Source: PoT sp049331405
GTDB lineage: Bacteria; Planctomycetota; Planctomycetia; Isosphaerales; Isosphaeraceae
Length of the DNA stretch: 64,000 nt
Assembly: GCF_049331405.1 (NCBI RefSeq)
Contig: NZ_CP186274.1
Coordinates: forward strand, 4,712,001-4,776,000
Direction: 5' to 3'
Shown here: one piece after another, positions 25,694-36,300 of the stretch
Layout of the letters: each line of letters begins with the position of its first letter
Numbering within the stretch: position 1 is the stretch's first letter
Notes under the pieces: generated by a model
Database searches by the model: none
Told to the model about the DNA's origin: nothing
Seen by the model: only the letters and a program-made list of their open reading frames with translations
Position numbers and translations under genes: made by a program

Positions 25694-27775
25694 TCAATGC
25701 CGCCGACCGTTCTGGCGAAGGTCGTTGTGGTGATAGGCATCGATGAGCCGCTCGAGCAGGCGGATCTCGCAGCGGATCTGGGCGCCGCGCTCGGTGTCGG
25801 CCATGCGGTGGATACGGTCCCAGGTGCGGACGACCGAGACCTTGGGGATGATGTCCACGCCGTCCCGGATCGCGGCCTCGACCGACTCGAAGTGCGAGTG
25901 CTCGGCGAGGAGCGTGCGATCGGCCTCGAGCACGAGGGTGAACCCGTAATCCCCGTAGGCCTCGGAGAAGGCCCCGTCGATCGTGATCGCCTTGCCGCTC
26001 CGCTTGATCGGGTTCTCGCCCGCCTCGATCTTCACCGGGACATGGCCGTTGACGATCAGGCCGTTGGTCGGATCGACGTCGAACTCCTCGAGGACCCGGT
26101 CGCAGAACCAGGGCTCGTGGATCAGCTCGAAGTAGGGATTCTTCGTCTCATGGTGCGTCGCCTTATCGGTGATGAAGTCGCGTTCGAGGGTCGTGATCCG
26201 GTCCTTGCCGAAGAGCGGCGAACGCTCGCCCCCCCAGAGGTACCAGAGCAGATCCAGGTCGCTCGTCTCCCTCCGCTCCACCGCGCGACGGATGACCTTC
26301 CCGATGGCGTCGAAGAGCGGCCTGCCGCCGAGGTCCTGCCCATCGATGTTCATCGTGAGGAACTGGCCGGCCCGATCGACGGGAGCGCATGCGTGGAAGA
26401 GTAGGGCGCCGTCGCGGACGAGGTACATCGAGCCTCGGCTCGCGAAATACTGCATGTGCTCCCAGAGCTTCTGGCTCGACATGAACGACCTGCGCAGGCG
26501 TTCGATGCAGATCCGCTCGTCGTCGGAGAGCTCGTACGGGTTCTTCGGGTCGACCGTCGGCAGGTAGGCGTCCTTAAGAGGATAGCGGACACCGTCGACC
26601 TCGATCGTCTTCGCCTCGTGGTCGATCCGATGGAGCAGGCGGCGGTGATCCATGCCCCACTTCGGATTCCGCTCGATCACCTGGCCTTCGAGCTTGAACT
26701 GCATGACCGCCGCGGCCTTCTGCATGCGGGCCACGAGCAGGTCCGGGCGCATCCCGCTGGACTTGGGGAAGAACCCCGACGCCGGGTCGTCGTTGTAGAC
26801 GGTGCGGACGAGGTGCTCCAGCGGCGTGAGCGGGATGCTATACCCCTCGTCGAGCTGCCCGAGCCGGCGATACCGCAGCGAGATCCGCAGGACGTGGCAG
26901 ATCAGGGCTTCGTGGCCGAGGCAGGCGCCGAGCCAGGCGGCGTCGTGGTTGCCCCAGATGAACGAGACGTTGGGCTGTTGCCGCAGGTAGTCGAGGACGC
27001 GGTCGCCCCGGGGGCCTCGGTCCCAGCAGTCGCCGCCGATGATCAACTCGTAGATCGCGAGGTTACGCACGAGCCTCGCGGTGAGGTGGATCAAATGGAG
27101 CGCGCGGCCGTGGAGGAGCAGCTTGTCCACGATGGCTTCGACGAACGACGTGTCGCGTTCGGTCGTCGGCATGTGGAGCATTTCCGTCATCAGCTCGCGG
27201 TACTCGGGGGGGAAGACCTCCATCGCCCGCTTCAGGCTGTAACGCCCCGCGAGCACCCGCACGAGCTCGAATTCATGTTGCAACATCCGTGTGCAATAAG
27301 AACGCCGCTGCTCGGGGTCCGGGAGGGTCTTCTCCAGTTGCTCGACCACTTCTGCCGGGTAGAAGATGAGGGTCAAGAACTCCTGGAGTTCCTCGGGCGA
27401 CATCTTCGAACCAAAGAGGCTCTGGACGAGCGGCCTGAGCGTGCCCGAGGCATTGTTGATGACGTGCCGGAGCTTCTTGTCCTCGCCGTGGATGTCGCTG
27501 ATGACGTGGATGGTCCCCTTCGGGAGCGTGAGCACCGCCGACAGGCGGGCAACCTCCGCCATGGCGGAGTCCACATCCGGGAATCGGCCGGAGAGTGCGC
27601 GGAGCGCGATCAACTCGTAATCACGAGGATTCTGGCTCTCGACGTCGACTTGATTTGGGGCGAGCAAAATCCTGGACTCCCAACACGGAGGGGGGGGCGA
27701 AGGCGGGGCAAGGGCTTCAGGCCACGCGAACGGCGCAAGGTGCGTGAAATAAGTCTTCGCGGCAGGCTCCAACAC
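25694..27775 (-). CDS. fbp: Fructose-1,6-bisphosphatase class III
   Basis: 693 residues if read from the GTG at 27775, which has GGGAGGAG just upstream; an ATG at 27880 would add 35 residues. Calcineurin-type metal motifs are complete: HVISDIHGEDKKLRH near 110, LIIGGDCWDRGPRGDRVLDY, and FIWGNHDAAWLGACLG. Later blocks (NPYFELIHEPWFCDRVLEEF, GLIVNGHVPVK, GKAITIDGAFSEAYG) are those of the FBPase III family. It hydrolyses fructose-1,6-bisphosphate in gluconeogenesis. Length suits the family (about 640-680). The start codon is the main uncertainty. Confidence 0.9.
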   Translation of the reverse strand: MLEPAAKTYFTHLAPFAWPEALAPPSPPPPCWESRILLAPNQVDVESQNPRDYELIALRALSGRFPDVDSAMAEVARLSAVLTLPKGTIHVISDIHGEDKKLRHVINNASGTLRPLVQSLFGSKMSPEELQEFLTLIFYPAEVVEQLEKTLPDPEQRRSYCTRMLQHEFELVRVLAGRYSLKRAMEVFPPEYRELMTEMLHMPTTERDTSFVEAIVDKLLLHGRALHLIHLTARLVRNLAIYELIIGGDCWDRGPRGDRVLDYLRQQPNVSFIWGNHDAAWLGACLGHEALICHVLRISLRYRRLGQLDEGYSIPLTPLEHLVRTVYNDDPASGFFPKSSGMRPDLLVARMQKAAAVMQFKLEGQVIERNPKWGMDHRRLLHRIDHEAKTIEVDGVRYPLKDAYLPTVDPKNPYELSDDERICIERLRRSFMSSQKLWEHMQYFASRGSMYLVRDGALLFHACAPVDRAGQFLTMNIDGQDLGGRPLFDAIGKVIRRAVERRETSDLDLLWYLWGGERSPLFGKDRITTLERDFITDKATHHETKNPYFELIHEPWFCDRVLEEFDVDPTNGLIVNGHVPVKIEAGENPIKRSGKAITIDGAFSEAYGDYGFTLVLEADRTLLAEHSHFESVEAAIRDGVDIIPKVSVVRTWDRIHRMADTERGAQIRCEIRLLERLIDAYHHNDLRQNGRRH

Positions 27776-27880
27776 GATGACCGTCTCCTCCCGCCTTTGG
27801 CGGCGTGAGTAACGGCTCTCACTCCAGCACTCATCTAGCGATGATCTAGGCCTCTCAAAACCCGATGCGTGATCATACAC

Positions 27881-28770
27881 TCTGGGCGATGATTTCGTCG
27901 ACAGAATCGGTTAATTCGCCCAAGAACCTTTCCCCAGCATCGCAGGCAATTTCCTTCCCATAACACCACCGTTAACTCTACTCTTCGTGGAGTCGACAAC
28001 GTAGCTCAAGAAATCCATGCGCGGCCTGCCCACCTTCACCATACTATCCCCAATCACACTTCCACGCGTCCTTTCCGACATAGTGCGTCTCAACGGAGGG
28101 AACTCTGCCGCATGCACCACAAAAACAAACGGAATCCCCCACTCCGACCATCCAAAAATATACATTTAATTACATAATTTATTTATTAAATACATAACAT
28201 TATAATTTATTATAGCCTCTCAATTTCCTTCTCACATCATGCAATTCACATTCATCAGCCCGTGGCCCAACAAAGTCCTTCGGGGAGAACAAATTCGTGC
28301 GCCATGGGAGCGCCTTCCGCCGAGCACTCATCGGCACCCGGGCTTCCTCTTTCGGCATGCCGAGTCCTGAAATCATTTCGAATGGTGGTCGCTCCGGCCG
28401 TGGATAGCTCGCGCCACTTTCCGAATTCGGGGCAGGACCGACGCGGGTCCTCGGTGGAGGCTGCGAAGGGGCTCCCTTCGGATGTATTCATAGGACGAGT
28501 CCGAACCGCTCGAGCCTTTCGCCAAGGCCACATCGGTTCTTCGCGACATCTTCAGCGTCGGACCCTAGACTGGGTTGGCCTGCCCCCGTAAGCCTCGAGA
28601 GGAACTCGGAAAGTAGTTCATGGATCGAAGTGTCTTGCCGCACTTCGACTCGCATCGCGGACCTCGTCCGTCGAGCGAGATCGCCCAGTCGGCTCGGGCG
28701 CGGTGGCCAAATCCATCGACGCAAGCTATCAGCGGATTTCGTGCAATCATCTCGTTCCAGGGATCATCCG
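27881..28770. other. Long intergenic region with an AT-rich tract
   Basis: About 890 bp without a convincing gene. It includes an AT-rich tract at about 28157-28218, very different from the neighbouring GC-rich DNA. Short frames at 27911-28165 and 28255-28533 (minus strand) lack ribosome sites and recognisable sequence. The 3' part must contain the promoter of the PhoX-like gene. Confidence 0.4.
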
Positions 28771-30168
28771 ATGTCGACCACTCGCCGTTGTTTCATGCAA
28801 GGTGCGGCCGCTCTCGGGGCGGTTTCTTACGCCCTCCCGTTCGGGGAGTGGGCCAATCGCCTCCAGGCCGGGGAGACGCCCAGGGGTTCGGGCTTCGGGC
28901 CGCTCCGACCCGCGAAGGATGAGGCCACCGGGCTCGAGATCCTCGACCTCCCCGAAGGCTTCCGCTACACCACCTTCAGCTGGACCGGCGACAAGCTCTC
29001 GGACGGGGGCGTGACCCCGGGGTTCCACGACGGCATGGCGGTGATCGCCTCGAACGGCGACACGGTCACCCTCTGCCGGAACCACGAGGAAGAGGGCTCG
29101 GGCCAGGCCTTCGGCGCCGTCAAGTCGGCGTATGACAAGTTCGGCCGAGGCGGTTGCACGAACCTCGTCTTCAACATGAAGACGGGCAAACTCGAGTCGT
29201 CCTGGACGAGCCTCAGCGGCACGGTCCGGAACTGCGCGGGGGGCCCGACCCCGTGGGGGACCTGGCTCAGTTGCGAGGAGACCCTCGTCGAGGACGGTGA
29301 CAAGGACGCCAAGGTCAACGGCGGCAAGCCCATGAGCTTCGAGAAGACCCACGGCTGGGTCTTCGAGGTCCCGGCCCAGGGGGTCTCCGAGGCCCGCCCC
29401 ATCAAGGGCATGGGTCGGTTCACGCACGAGGCCATCGCCTTCGACCCGGCCACGGGAATCATCTACCAGACCGAGGATCGCAAGCAGGCCGGGTTCTTCC
29501 GGTTCATCCCCGTCGAGAAGCGGAACTTCCACGCCGGCGGCAAGCTGCAGATGCTCAAGGCCAAGGGGACGCAGAACCTGGTCAAGGGTCTCAAGGCCGG
29601 CCAGACGTTCGAGGTGAGCTGGGTGGACATCGAGGAGCCGGAAGCCCCTCACGCAGACGCGAAGCGAAGCGGCGACGGCTGCTTCCACAAGGGCTACAGC
29701 CAGCAAGGCGCCATGTTCTCGGGGCTCGAGGGCTGCTGGCACTCGCAAGGCACGATCTACGGTTTCACCGCCAAGAGCGGCGGCGATTCGGCCTCGGGGC
29801 AGATCTGGAGCTACGTGCCCAAGCAGGAGATCCTCTCGCTGGTGTACGAGTCCCCCAGCGGCGTCGTGCTCGACATGCCCGACAACATCACCAAGAGCCC
29901 GCGCGGGGGTCTGGTGATCTGCGAGGACGGCGACTCCGCCCCGCAGCAACGGCTCCAGTGCCTCACGGCCGAAGGGGCCCTCTTCCCGTTCGCCGCGAAT
30001 GCCCTCGACCTGCGCAAGACCCCGACCCGCGGTTTCGACCAGAATTACCGCGGCAGCGAGTGGGCGGGCGCGACGTTCAGCCCCGATGGGAAGTGGCTCT
30101 TCGCCAATATCCAGACCCCCGGCCTCACCGTCGCGATCACCGGCCCCTGGCGTGACGGCCTGATCTGA
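28771..30168 (+). CDS. PhoX-like (DUF839) secreted protein
   Basis: 465 residues from the ATG at 28771; the longer frame upstream is noncoding in character. The N-terminus (TTRRCFMQGAAALGAVSYAL) is a twin-arginine signal. The PhoX/DUF839 core is clear: PEGFRYTTFSWTG, FHDGMAVIASNG, LCRNHEEEG, GTVRNCAGGPTPWGTWLSCE, FTHEAIAFDPATGIIYQTED, and the C-terminal EWAGATFSPDGKWLFANIQ. PhoX enzymes are calcium/iron alkaline phosphatases exported by Tat. Whether this member is a phosphatase cannot be decided by eye. Confidence 0.85.
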   Translation: MSTTRRCFMQGAAALGAVSYALPFGEWANRLQAGETPRGSGFGPLRPAKDEATGLEILDLPEGFRYTTFSWTGDKLSDGGVTPGFHDGMAVIASNGDTVTLCRNHEEEGSGQAFGAVKSAYDKFGRGGCTNLVFNMKTGKLESSWTSLSGTVRNCAGGPTPWGTWLSCEETLVEDGDKDAKVNGGKPMSFEKTHGWVFEVPAQGVSEARPIKGMGRFTHEAIAFDPATGIIYQTEDRKQAGFFRFIPVEKRNFHAGGKLQMLKAKGTQNLVKGLKAGQTFEVSWVDIEEPEAPHADAKRSGDGCFHKGYSQQGAMFSGLEGCWHSQGTIYGFTAKSGGDSASGQIWSYVPKQEILSLVYESPSGVVLDMPDNITKSPRGGLVICEDGDSAPQQRLQCLTAEGALFPFAANALDLRKTPTRGFDQNYRGSEWAGATFSPDGKWLFANIQTPGLTVAITGPWRDGLI

Positions 30169-30195
30169 GCCCCTGCCCTCGCGATTGAAACGACA

Positions 30196-30245
30196 GATCC
30201 CGGCTCGAGGACGATTGAATGTCCTCGAGCCGGGATCGTTTGCTT
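30196..30245. terminator. Strong bidirectional terminator
   Basis: A 17-bp perfect stem (30196-30212 with 30221-30237), starting GATCCCGGCTCGAGGAC, closes an 8-nt loop and is followed by a T-rich stretch. It lies between the convergent PhoX-like and DUF1080 genes. Confidence 0.85.
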
Positions 30246-30270
30246 TGATCGGCTCATCAAAATCAACGTC

Positions 30271-31437
30271 TCACTGCGAGACCCGCTTCATGTCGCGTTC
30301 GCCGTCGCCGATCCGGAAATGGACTCCGGTGACGTTCCCCTTCTCGTCCTTCTTGAAGGTGTAACGGCCGTCGGTGTAAGGCATGTCGAAGACGGTCTCG
30401 GAGATCGGCTCGATCACCAGGGCCTGAGGACGGAACGGATAAGTGATGACCAGGTGATTGCCCTCGCGGGCAATGGTCGCCTTGGCGGAGTCGGGCTTGC
30501 TGTTGAGGAGGTACTCGCCGGCGTACGTGTCGAGGAGTTCCGTCGACAGCGAGACCACCGGGGGCCGGGCGCGGTCGCTGGGCGAGGGCGCCGGGCGCTC
30601 GGGCAGCTCACGGAGCCAGATGTTGCGGTAGCGGACGACGTGGTTGTGATCCTGGAGGGCGATCACACCTGCATTGCCCTGGTCGGTGTATGGGAGCGAC
30701 TTGAGCCAGGAGGTCGGGCCGATCGGTTCCTCGTTGTCCTGGACGAGGATCCCGTTGTGGAACAGGGTGATCCGCGCCGGCTCGAGGAGCTTGCCCGAAG
30801 TATCGAAGCGGGGTCGGCGGAAGGCGATATCATACGACTGCCACTCGCCCGGCGGTCGCGACGCATTGGCCAGCGGAGGGAATTGCCCGTAGATGGCCCC
30901 GGCCTGGCCGTCGGCGTAGGTGTCGGCCTTGTACGAGTCGAGGACCTGGATCTCAAACTGGCCCATCAGGAAGATGCCGCTGTTGCCCCGATCCTGGCCC
31001 AGGCCGTGAGGCGGGTTGGGGGCGGCCCACTCGACATGGAGTTGCATGTCGCCGAACTTCCGCTTCGTCTCGATCTGCCCGGTGCCGGGGACTGTCTGCA
31101 TCTCGCCATCCGTCACCTTCCAGTTCGCCGGTCCGCCATGCGACGACTGCCAGCCGTCGAGGTTCGACCCGTCGAAGAGGATGACGGCATCCTTCGGCGC
31201 CTTGCCCGCGATCTCGTTCGAAGAGGGCTCCACGACGGGAGGCTTTGGACGACGGATGTCGTGCTGCCTCCAGGGGGCGAGGGGCGACCCTGGCTGGACC
31301 TCGGCGGCGGTCAATGCAGCGAGGAGGCCGACGAAGGCGACGATCAAGCCGATCGACGCGATCCGGGGGATCTGGAATCGGGGCCGCGACGGGCTCCCAA
31401 CTGGACGGCGCAAGCCATGCGATTCGACGCGATCCAA
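30271..31437 (-). CDS. DUF1080 (3-keto-disaccharide hydrolase-like) protein
   Basis: About 388 residues if initiated at the TTG at 31437, which has AAGGAG 8 bp upstream; an ATG at 31584 in frame adds 49 residues of low-complexity sequence. A signal/anchor (IASIGLIVAFVGLLAALTAA) precedes the DUF1080 jelly-roll: AVILFDGSNLDGWQS, NWKVTDGEMQTVPG, RGNSGIFLMGQFEIQVLDSY, and IRLREL-type ending WLRELPERP. A second C-terminal beta domain (LLDTYAGEYLLNSKPD) follows. The family is widespread in planctomycetes; some members hydrolyse 3-keto-glycosides. Periplasmic or surface location is inferred. Confidence 0.8.
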   Translation of the reverse strand: MDRVESHGLRRPVGSPSRPRFQIPRIASIGLIVAFVGLLAALTAAEVQPGSPLAPWRQHDIRRPKPPVVEPSSNEIAGKAPKDAVILFDGSNLDGWQSSHGGPANWKVTDGEMQTVPGTGQIETKRKFGDMQLHVEWAAPNPPHGLGQDRGNSGIFLMGQFEIQVLDSYKADTYADGQAGAIYGQFPPLANASRPPGEWQSYDIAFRRPRFDTSGKLLEPARITLFHNGILVQDNEEPIGPTSWLKSLPYTDQGNAGVIALQDHNHVVRYRNIWLRELPERPAPSPSDRARPPVVSLSTELLDTYAGEYLLNSKPDSAKATIAREGNHLVITYPFRPQALVIEPISETVFDMPYTDGRYTFKKDEKGNVTGVHFRIGDGERDMKRVSQ

Positions 31438-31815
31438 GGGAGGTGCTCCTTCGAGGGTCGTGTATGGAAGTCTCGCCCTACCAATGGGCCTGCATGCGTT
31501 CGGATGCTTCAACGCTACCACGTCCCCCGGGCGCCCGACAGGGATTGCCCTTGGAAATCGGCGACGCGAAGCCGGCGTGTCCACTCCCTACGCTTGAATG
31601 AATCGTAAGCGGCCATTGAGAATTCCAGACGACCTCACCTCCCCATCCCCCGGATTCACGCATCCGCCATCTCTTGTTGACCAATTTCATCAAGATGAAG
31701 AAGAGAATCCTTGTCACCAATCTTGAGGCTCGTTCTAATGTCCCAATTGACAGGATCATAGCGCCAAGTCGCCACGATTCGAGCGAACCTTCTGGGAATA
31801 GGCAAAGACACTCAC

Positions 31816-32901
31816 ATGCACAGTGACGGCAAACGTCGCGGATTCACGTTGATCGAGCTGCTGGTGGTGATCGCGATCATCGCGGTCTTGATCGCGTTGC
31901 TATTACCGGCGGTCCAGGCGGCGCGCGAGGCCGCCCGACGCGCCCAGTGCGTCAACAATCAGAAGCAGATCGGCCTGGCGATTCACAACTACGTCTCGGC
32001 GATGAACGTCCTGCCCCCGGGCCGGGTCAACACCCACATCGCGGGCCGCGGCAACTGCTGGGGGGCCTATGCCGAGATGCTCGGGCAGATGGAGCAGCAG
32101 CCGCTCTTCAACGCCTTCAACTTCAACCTCCCGCCCGACACCGACCCGACCACGACGACGGCCGCGGCCAACTCCACCGGCTTCATGGCGATCATCAATA
32201 CCTTGATTTGCCCTTCGGATCCGTCATCGTCGAGCCTCGTGCAGATCAACGGTGGTTTCTATGGCGTGCATAATTACAACCTTTGCACGGGCTCGACCTA
32301 TTCGGCCGTGCCCCAGCCGGGCGGGAACCTCGCGGGGATCCTGCCGAACGGGCTCTTCTATGAGAATTCGGCCGTCTCGCTCGCGGCAATCACGGACGGG
32401 ACGTCGAACACGGTCGCCACGGCCGACACGATCCGGTCGACGGGGGGGTCGCCGACCGGCGTGAACTCGCTCACCTTCTTCCAGCAGAACCCGCTGAGCG
32501 GCTTCGTCATCACGGGCGACAACAAGACGAGCGGCCCGCCGATCACCAGCGACGCCGACTACCTCTCGATGTGCCTCTCGAGCTCGCCCCCGGGCTTCCA
32601 GGCCACGCGCGGGGTCCGCTGGCACTACGGGGCTCCCGGCCACAGCCTCTTCAACACTCGTCGCTCGCCGAATGACAAGGGTTACGACTGCCGCGGCGGA
32701 TTGCCCCACAGTGACAAATCCGACCCGAACTGGAGCTACCTATCGCTGAACATCGCCGCCAGGAGCAACCACTCCGGCGGCGTGAACGCCCTCATGGCCG
32801 ACGGCCATGTCCAGTTCATCAAGAACACGGTCAGCGTCCAGGTCTGGCAGGGCCTCGGCAGCCGCAACGGCGGCGAGGTCATCAGCGCCGATTCATTCTG
32901 A
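31816..32901 (+). CDS. DUF1559 protein with type II secretion/pilin-like N-terminus
   Basis: 361 residues. The prepilin cleavage and methylation motif RGFTLIELLVVIAIIAVLIA is followed by LLLPAVQAAREAARRAQCVN, then the SBP_bac_10/DUF1559 domain. The C-terminal HSGGVNALMADGHVQFIKNT is the family's signature ending. Planctomycetes encode dozens of these; they are thought to form pseudopilin-like surface structures. This copy looks intact and stands alone. The unusually large middle Thr/Ser region is normal for the family. Confidence 0.95.
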   Translation: MHSDGKRRGFTLIELLVVIAIIAVLIALLLPAVQAAREAARRAQCVNNQKQIGLAIHNYVSAMNVLPPGRVNTHIAGRGNCWGAYAEMLGQMEQQPLFNAFNFNLPPDTDPTTTTAAANSTGFMAIINTLICPSDPSSSSLVQINGGFYGVHNYNLCTGSTYSAVPQPGGNLAGILPNGLFYENSAVSLAAITDGTSNTVATADTIRSTGGSPTGVNSLTFFQQNPLSGFVITGDNKTSGPPITSDADYLSMCLSSSPPGFQATRGVRWHYGAPGHSLFNTRRSPNDKGYDCRGGLPHSDKSDPNWSYLSLNIAARSNHSGGVNALMADGHVQFIKNTVSVQVWQGLGSRNGGEVISADSF

Positions 32902-32981
32902 TCTGAGCTCGACGGCAAACCGCAAATCCTCGGCCTTCGCTCGCGAAGAGACGGGCCGGGGATGCTCATCACCTCATAGCC

Positions 32982-33263
32982 TCATCTAAATGCCAAGTCT
33001 CCGCCGCCTGAGGCCGACTTCAGGAGTGCCTCGAAATGATTCACGGTGCGGGCCTTGAAGGAATGAAGACGGTCGCGCCTGGGCTGGCTGTCGCAGGCTT
33101 CGGCGAGGGCGACGGAAATTCGCTGGGCCGGCACCTCTGAGTGAGCGGTTCTGGCACCTTTCGGCCCGAAATTGAGGAAGCGGGCGAAGCGTATCCGGCG
33201 TTCCTGGGCGTACCAGCCTTGCCGGGCTTGATCTTTGGTACGGCGAGTTATCGTCGCGTCCAT
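32982..33263 (-). CDS. Small basic hypothetical protein
   Basis: 93 residues from an ATG at 33263 (MDATITRRTKDQARQGWYAQ); an ATG at 33290 adds nine residues. It is basic with a helical end (RLHSFKARTVNHFEALLKSA). It lies between the DUF1559 gene and the giant kinase. No family recognised; coding status is moderate. Confidence 0.4.
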   Translation of the reverse strand: MDATITRRTKDQARQGWYAQERRIRFARFLNFGPKGARTAHSEVPAQRISVALAEACDSQPRRDRLHSFKARTVNHFEALLKSASGGGDLAFR

Positions 33264-33394
33264 GGTCCCCTCTCGTTTCGAAGGCTCCATCGGTTCGGAT
33301 GGAGTTCAGCCGCCGGAGGAATTATCAAAGCGCGAAGGGATGTCGGACACGAAATTCGCGAGATCGGGGCGTCCTGCGGCCAGAAAAACCCGGA

Positions 33395-36300
33395 TCAGCG
33401 GTGTGGGAAACCCGGGGCGAAGAGGTCGGCGACGCGACTGGGATTCACGACACCCTGGCCGGTGAGCCATTCATCCGACTTCCGGACGAGGGCAGCACCC
33501 TCGGGGCCTCCCTGGATCTCGCCCAGGCGACGTTCGGCCACCGAGGCGCAGAGGAACATATCGCAGTCGCGGAACCGAGAGGCGGCCTGTTCGAGCTTGG
33601 CCTTCGCCTCGGATCGACGTCCGCTGATCTCGGCTAAGGTCGCACGGATCATCAGGGCCTGGGCATCGGCCCAGGGGAGCCGTTCGCGTTCGAGCCTGGC
33701 GGCATCCTTCTCGGCAGAGCGGACGAGCTTCGGATCGTTGCGGTGGGCCGCCAGAGCGCAGCGGGCGCGGATACCCACCATGGCGACGCGGATGAACTGG
33801 ACCCGGAGCAGGAGCGAACGGGCGAGGTCCGGCCAGTAATTGCTGAGGCGTTCCCAGGCCCCGGCTCCGTCCCCCGAATAGAGGTCGACCTGGATCAGCG
33901 ACCAGATAAAGTCATTGTGCTGGACATGGTTGCCGTCGTGCGACCATTGTTCCTCGATTTTCTCCGCCTCTTCGCGGGCCGTCTTGGGCTCGTCGGCCCC
34001 GAGCATGACCACCGTGCGGATGTACGTGCTCAGGTTCATGACGGCATACAGGTCGCCGCGTTCCCTCGCTTCGTTGATGAGGAGCGGGAACCGGCGGGCA
34101 AGCTCGGCCCAATGCCCCTGGTGCGAGAGGGCCCAGAGGGCGTAGGCGTGGATCGTGTCGAGCTCCCAGGAAACCCCCGTGCAATGCTCGCGGAAGTAGA
34201 CCTCGGCGCGGTCGCAGGCCGCGAGGGCGGCGGTCCAACGGCATTCGAGATAGGACGAGACCCCCTCCGCCAGCAACGCCATGCCGATGGCATAGGGTTG
34301 CCCCGAGTTCTCGGCCAGCGTGGAAGCGGTATTCAGGAGCTTCGCGGTCTTTTTATGGGCGGTCACCCCCGCGGTGGCGGTCTGGGCCGCCTCGAGCGAG
34401 AAGGAGCGGGCGACGCGTGATGGCTCGCCGGCCTGCAACGTCAGCAGCAGGCAGCGGGCATGGAAGTCGGCACCTCGGATCCAGTCGACGTTGCTGAGGC
34501 CAATCGCCGCGGACCAGCAGACATCGACCTTCGTCAGCACGGCGGCAGGAATCTCGTCCACCGTCCGAGGCCGGAAGCGTAAGCCCTGCATGGCGAGGCG
34601 AGTACGATGCCAGAGCATTGAGATCATGGCCCGCCTCGCGCTAGTCGGCAGGGTCATTCCGACCGACGCCAGGACGTCTCGCATCGTCTCGAGCCCGCGG
34701 TCGATGTGCCCGCTGATGAGGTGCTGCATGGCCGCCCGTCGGCGGAGCTCGAGGCCACCGGACCTGGAGGCACCTTCACAGGACTTAAGATACTCCTGGG
34801 CTGCGTCGGCGCCACGGCCGGCGTTTGCCAACGACTCGGCCAGTGATACCCTGAGCCTTTGGGCTTCTTGCGGGCTCTCGGGCCCTAATTCGAGCGCGGT
34901 GCGATAGAGGGTGGAGGCCCGCTCGAAGGCGAGCGCCTCCACGGCCTCGTCGGCGGCCCTGCCGAAATGCACCCCGGCTCGCTTGAGGTCGCCGGCCTCG
35001 CGGTAGTTGACGCCGAGGACCTCGTGATCCCCCTCCCCGGCCGCCTCGAGGACAGTCGCGAGCCGGCCGTGGCATTCCTTCTTCTCGATCGGGGAGAGGT
35101 GGGCCACCACGGCCTCTCGGACGCGGTCGTGGTAGGCTTCGAGTTGGTCGACGTCCGAGGATCGGCCGCTGACGCGGATCAGTCGGCCGGTCCTGAGCAG
35201 CGAGAGCGCGGCGCGTTCGTCCCCCGGCTCATTCAGGCATTGCCAGGCGAGGTCCGCCCGGATCGTACCGCCCAGGACCGCGACGACCGCCAGGAGCTTC
35301 CTGGCCTCGATCGGGAGCCGGAGCACGCGCGACCAGAGGACCTCGTCAAGCGCGAGCGCCTTGCCGGGCTCATGGGCCAGGGCTTCGCCGGTCTCCTGGC
35401 TCTGAGCCGAGCGGGCCAACTCGGCGACGAAGAGCGGGTTGCCCGCGGCCTCCCTCGCGATGATCTCGGATCGCTGCTCGACGTTCGCATCCTCCGACGT
35501 GACGAGAAGCCGCGCGAGGGCCCGAGACTCGTCCTTCGAAAGCGGGCCGACGACGAGGTCGCGACATTCGACGCTCTTGGGGATCGGCCCTTCGCGCATC
35601 GCGAGAAGGAATGGGCTCTCGTGCATCTCCTCGCTCCGGAAACAGGCGAGGAGCAGGAGGACCGGGGGCTCCGGCGAGCGCAGGATCTCGGTGAGGACTG
35701 CAAGGCTGTCCTGGTCCCCCCACTGGAGGTCGTCGATCGCGAGGACCAGGGACTTGCGATCTCCCAGGCGGCCCAACAACTCGCGGAGGGCGGCATAGGC
35801 TCGGCGACGGAGTTCCTGCGGGTCGGGGATCGGCGCCGATCGGCGAGGGGAACCGGAGGCCGATGGTACCCGGCCCAGGACCGGGAAGACGCGGATCAAG
35901 GGGCCCACGTCGCGCGGCAAGAGGGCCTCGGCCTCGTGTGGCGGCAGGTGCCGTAGATACCGGCTCAGCGCGTCGATCAACGAGTCCAGGGCCTTATACG
36001 GTACCGACTCGCGTTCATAGCAGCGTCCGGCGAGGACGACGGTGTCGGGCCTCTGGGCGAGGTCGTCGAGGAAGCGGCCGACGAGGGCCGTCTTGCCGAC
36101 TCCGGACTGTCCCTGGACGAAGACGAGGACGGTATGCCCTTGCGTCGTCGCCTCGAAGGCCTTCCCCAGCTCGGCCCGTTGCGACTCGCGTCCCACGAAC
36201 GGTTGCTGACCCGAAGGGGTCGTGATCTCGGCGGTCGGAGGAAGCTGCTCCGCGACGGGCGTGGCACCGAGCCTCGAGAGCACGTCGGGGCCGGTCGGGC

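Noticed and set aside
26456..27808. 450-codon plus-strand frame
   Set aside because: Antisense to the class III FBPase with all metal motifs present.
27911..28165. 84-codon minus-strand frame
   Set aside because: No recognisable domain, no ribosome site, and it begins in the AT-rich tract.
28747..29949. 400-codon minus-strand frame
   Set aside because: Antisense to the PhoX-like gene; no family features.
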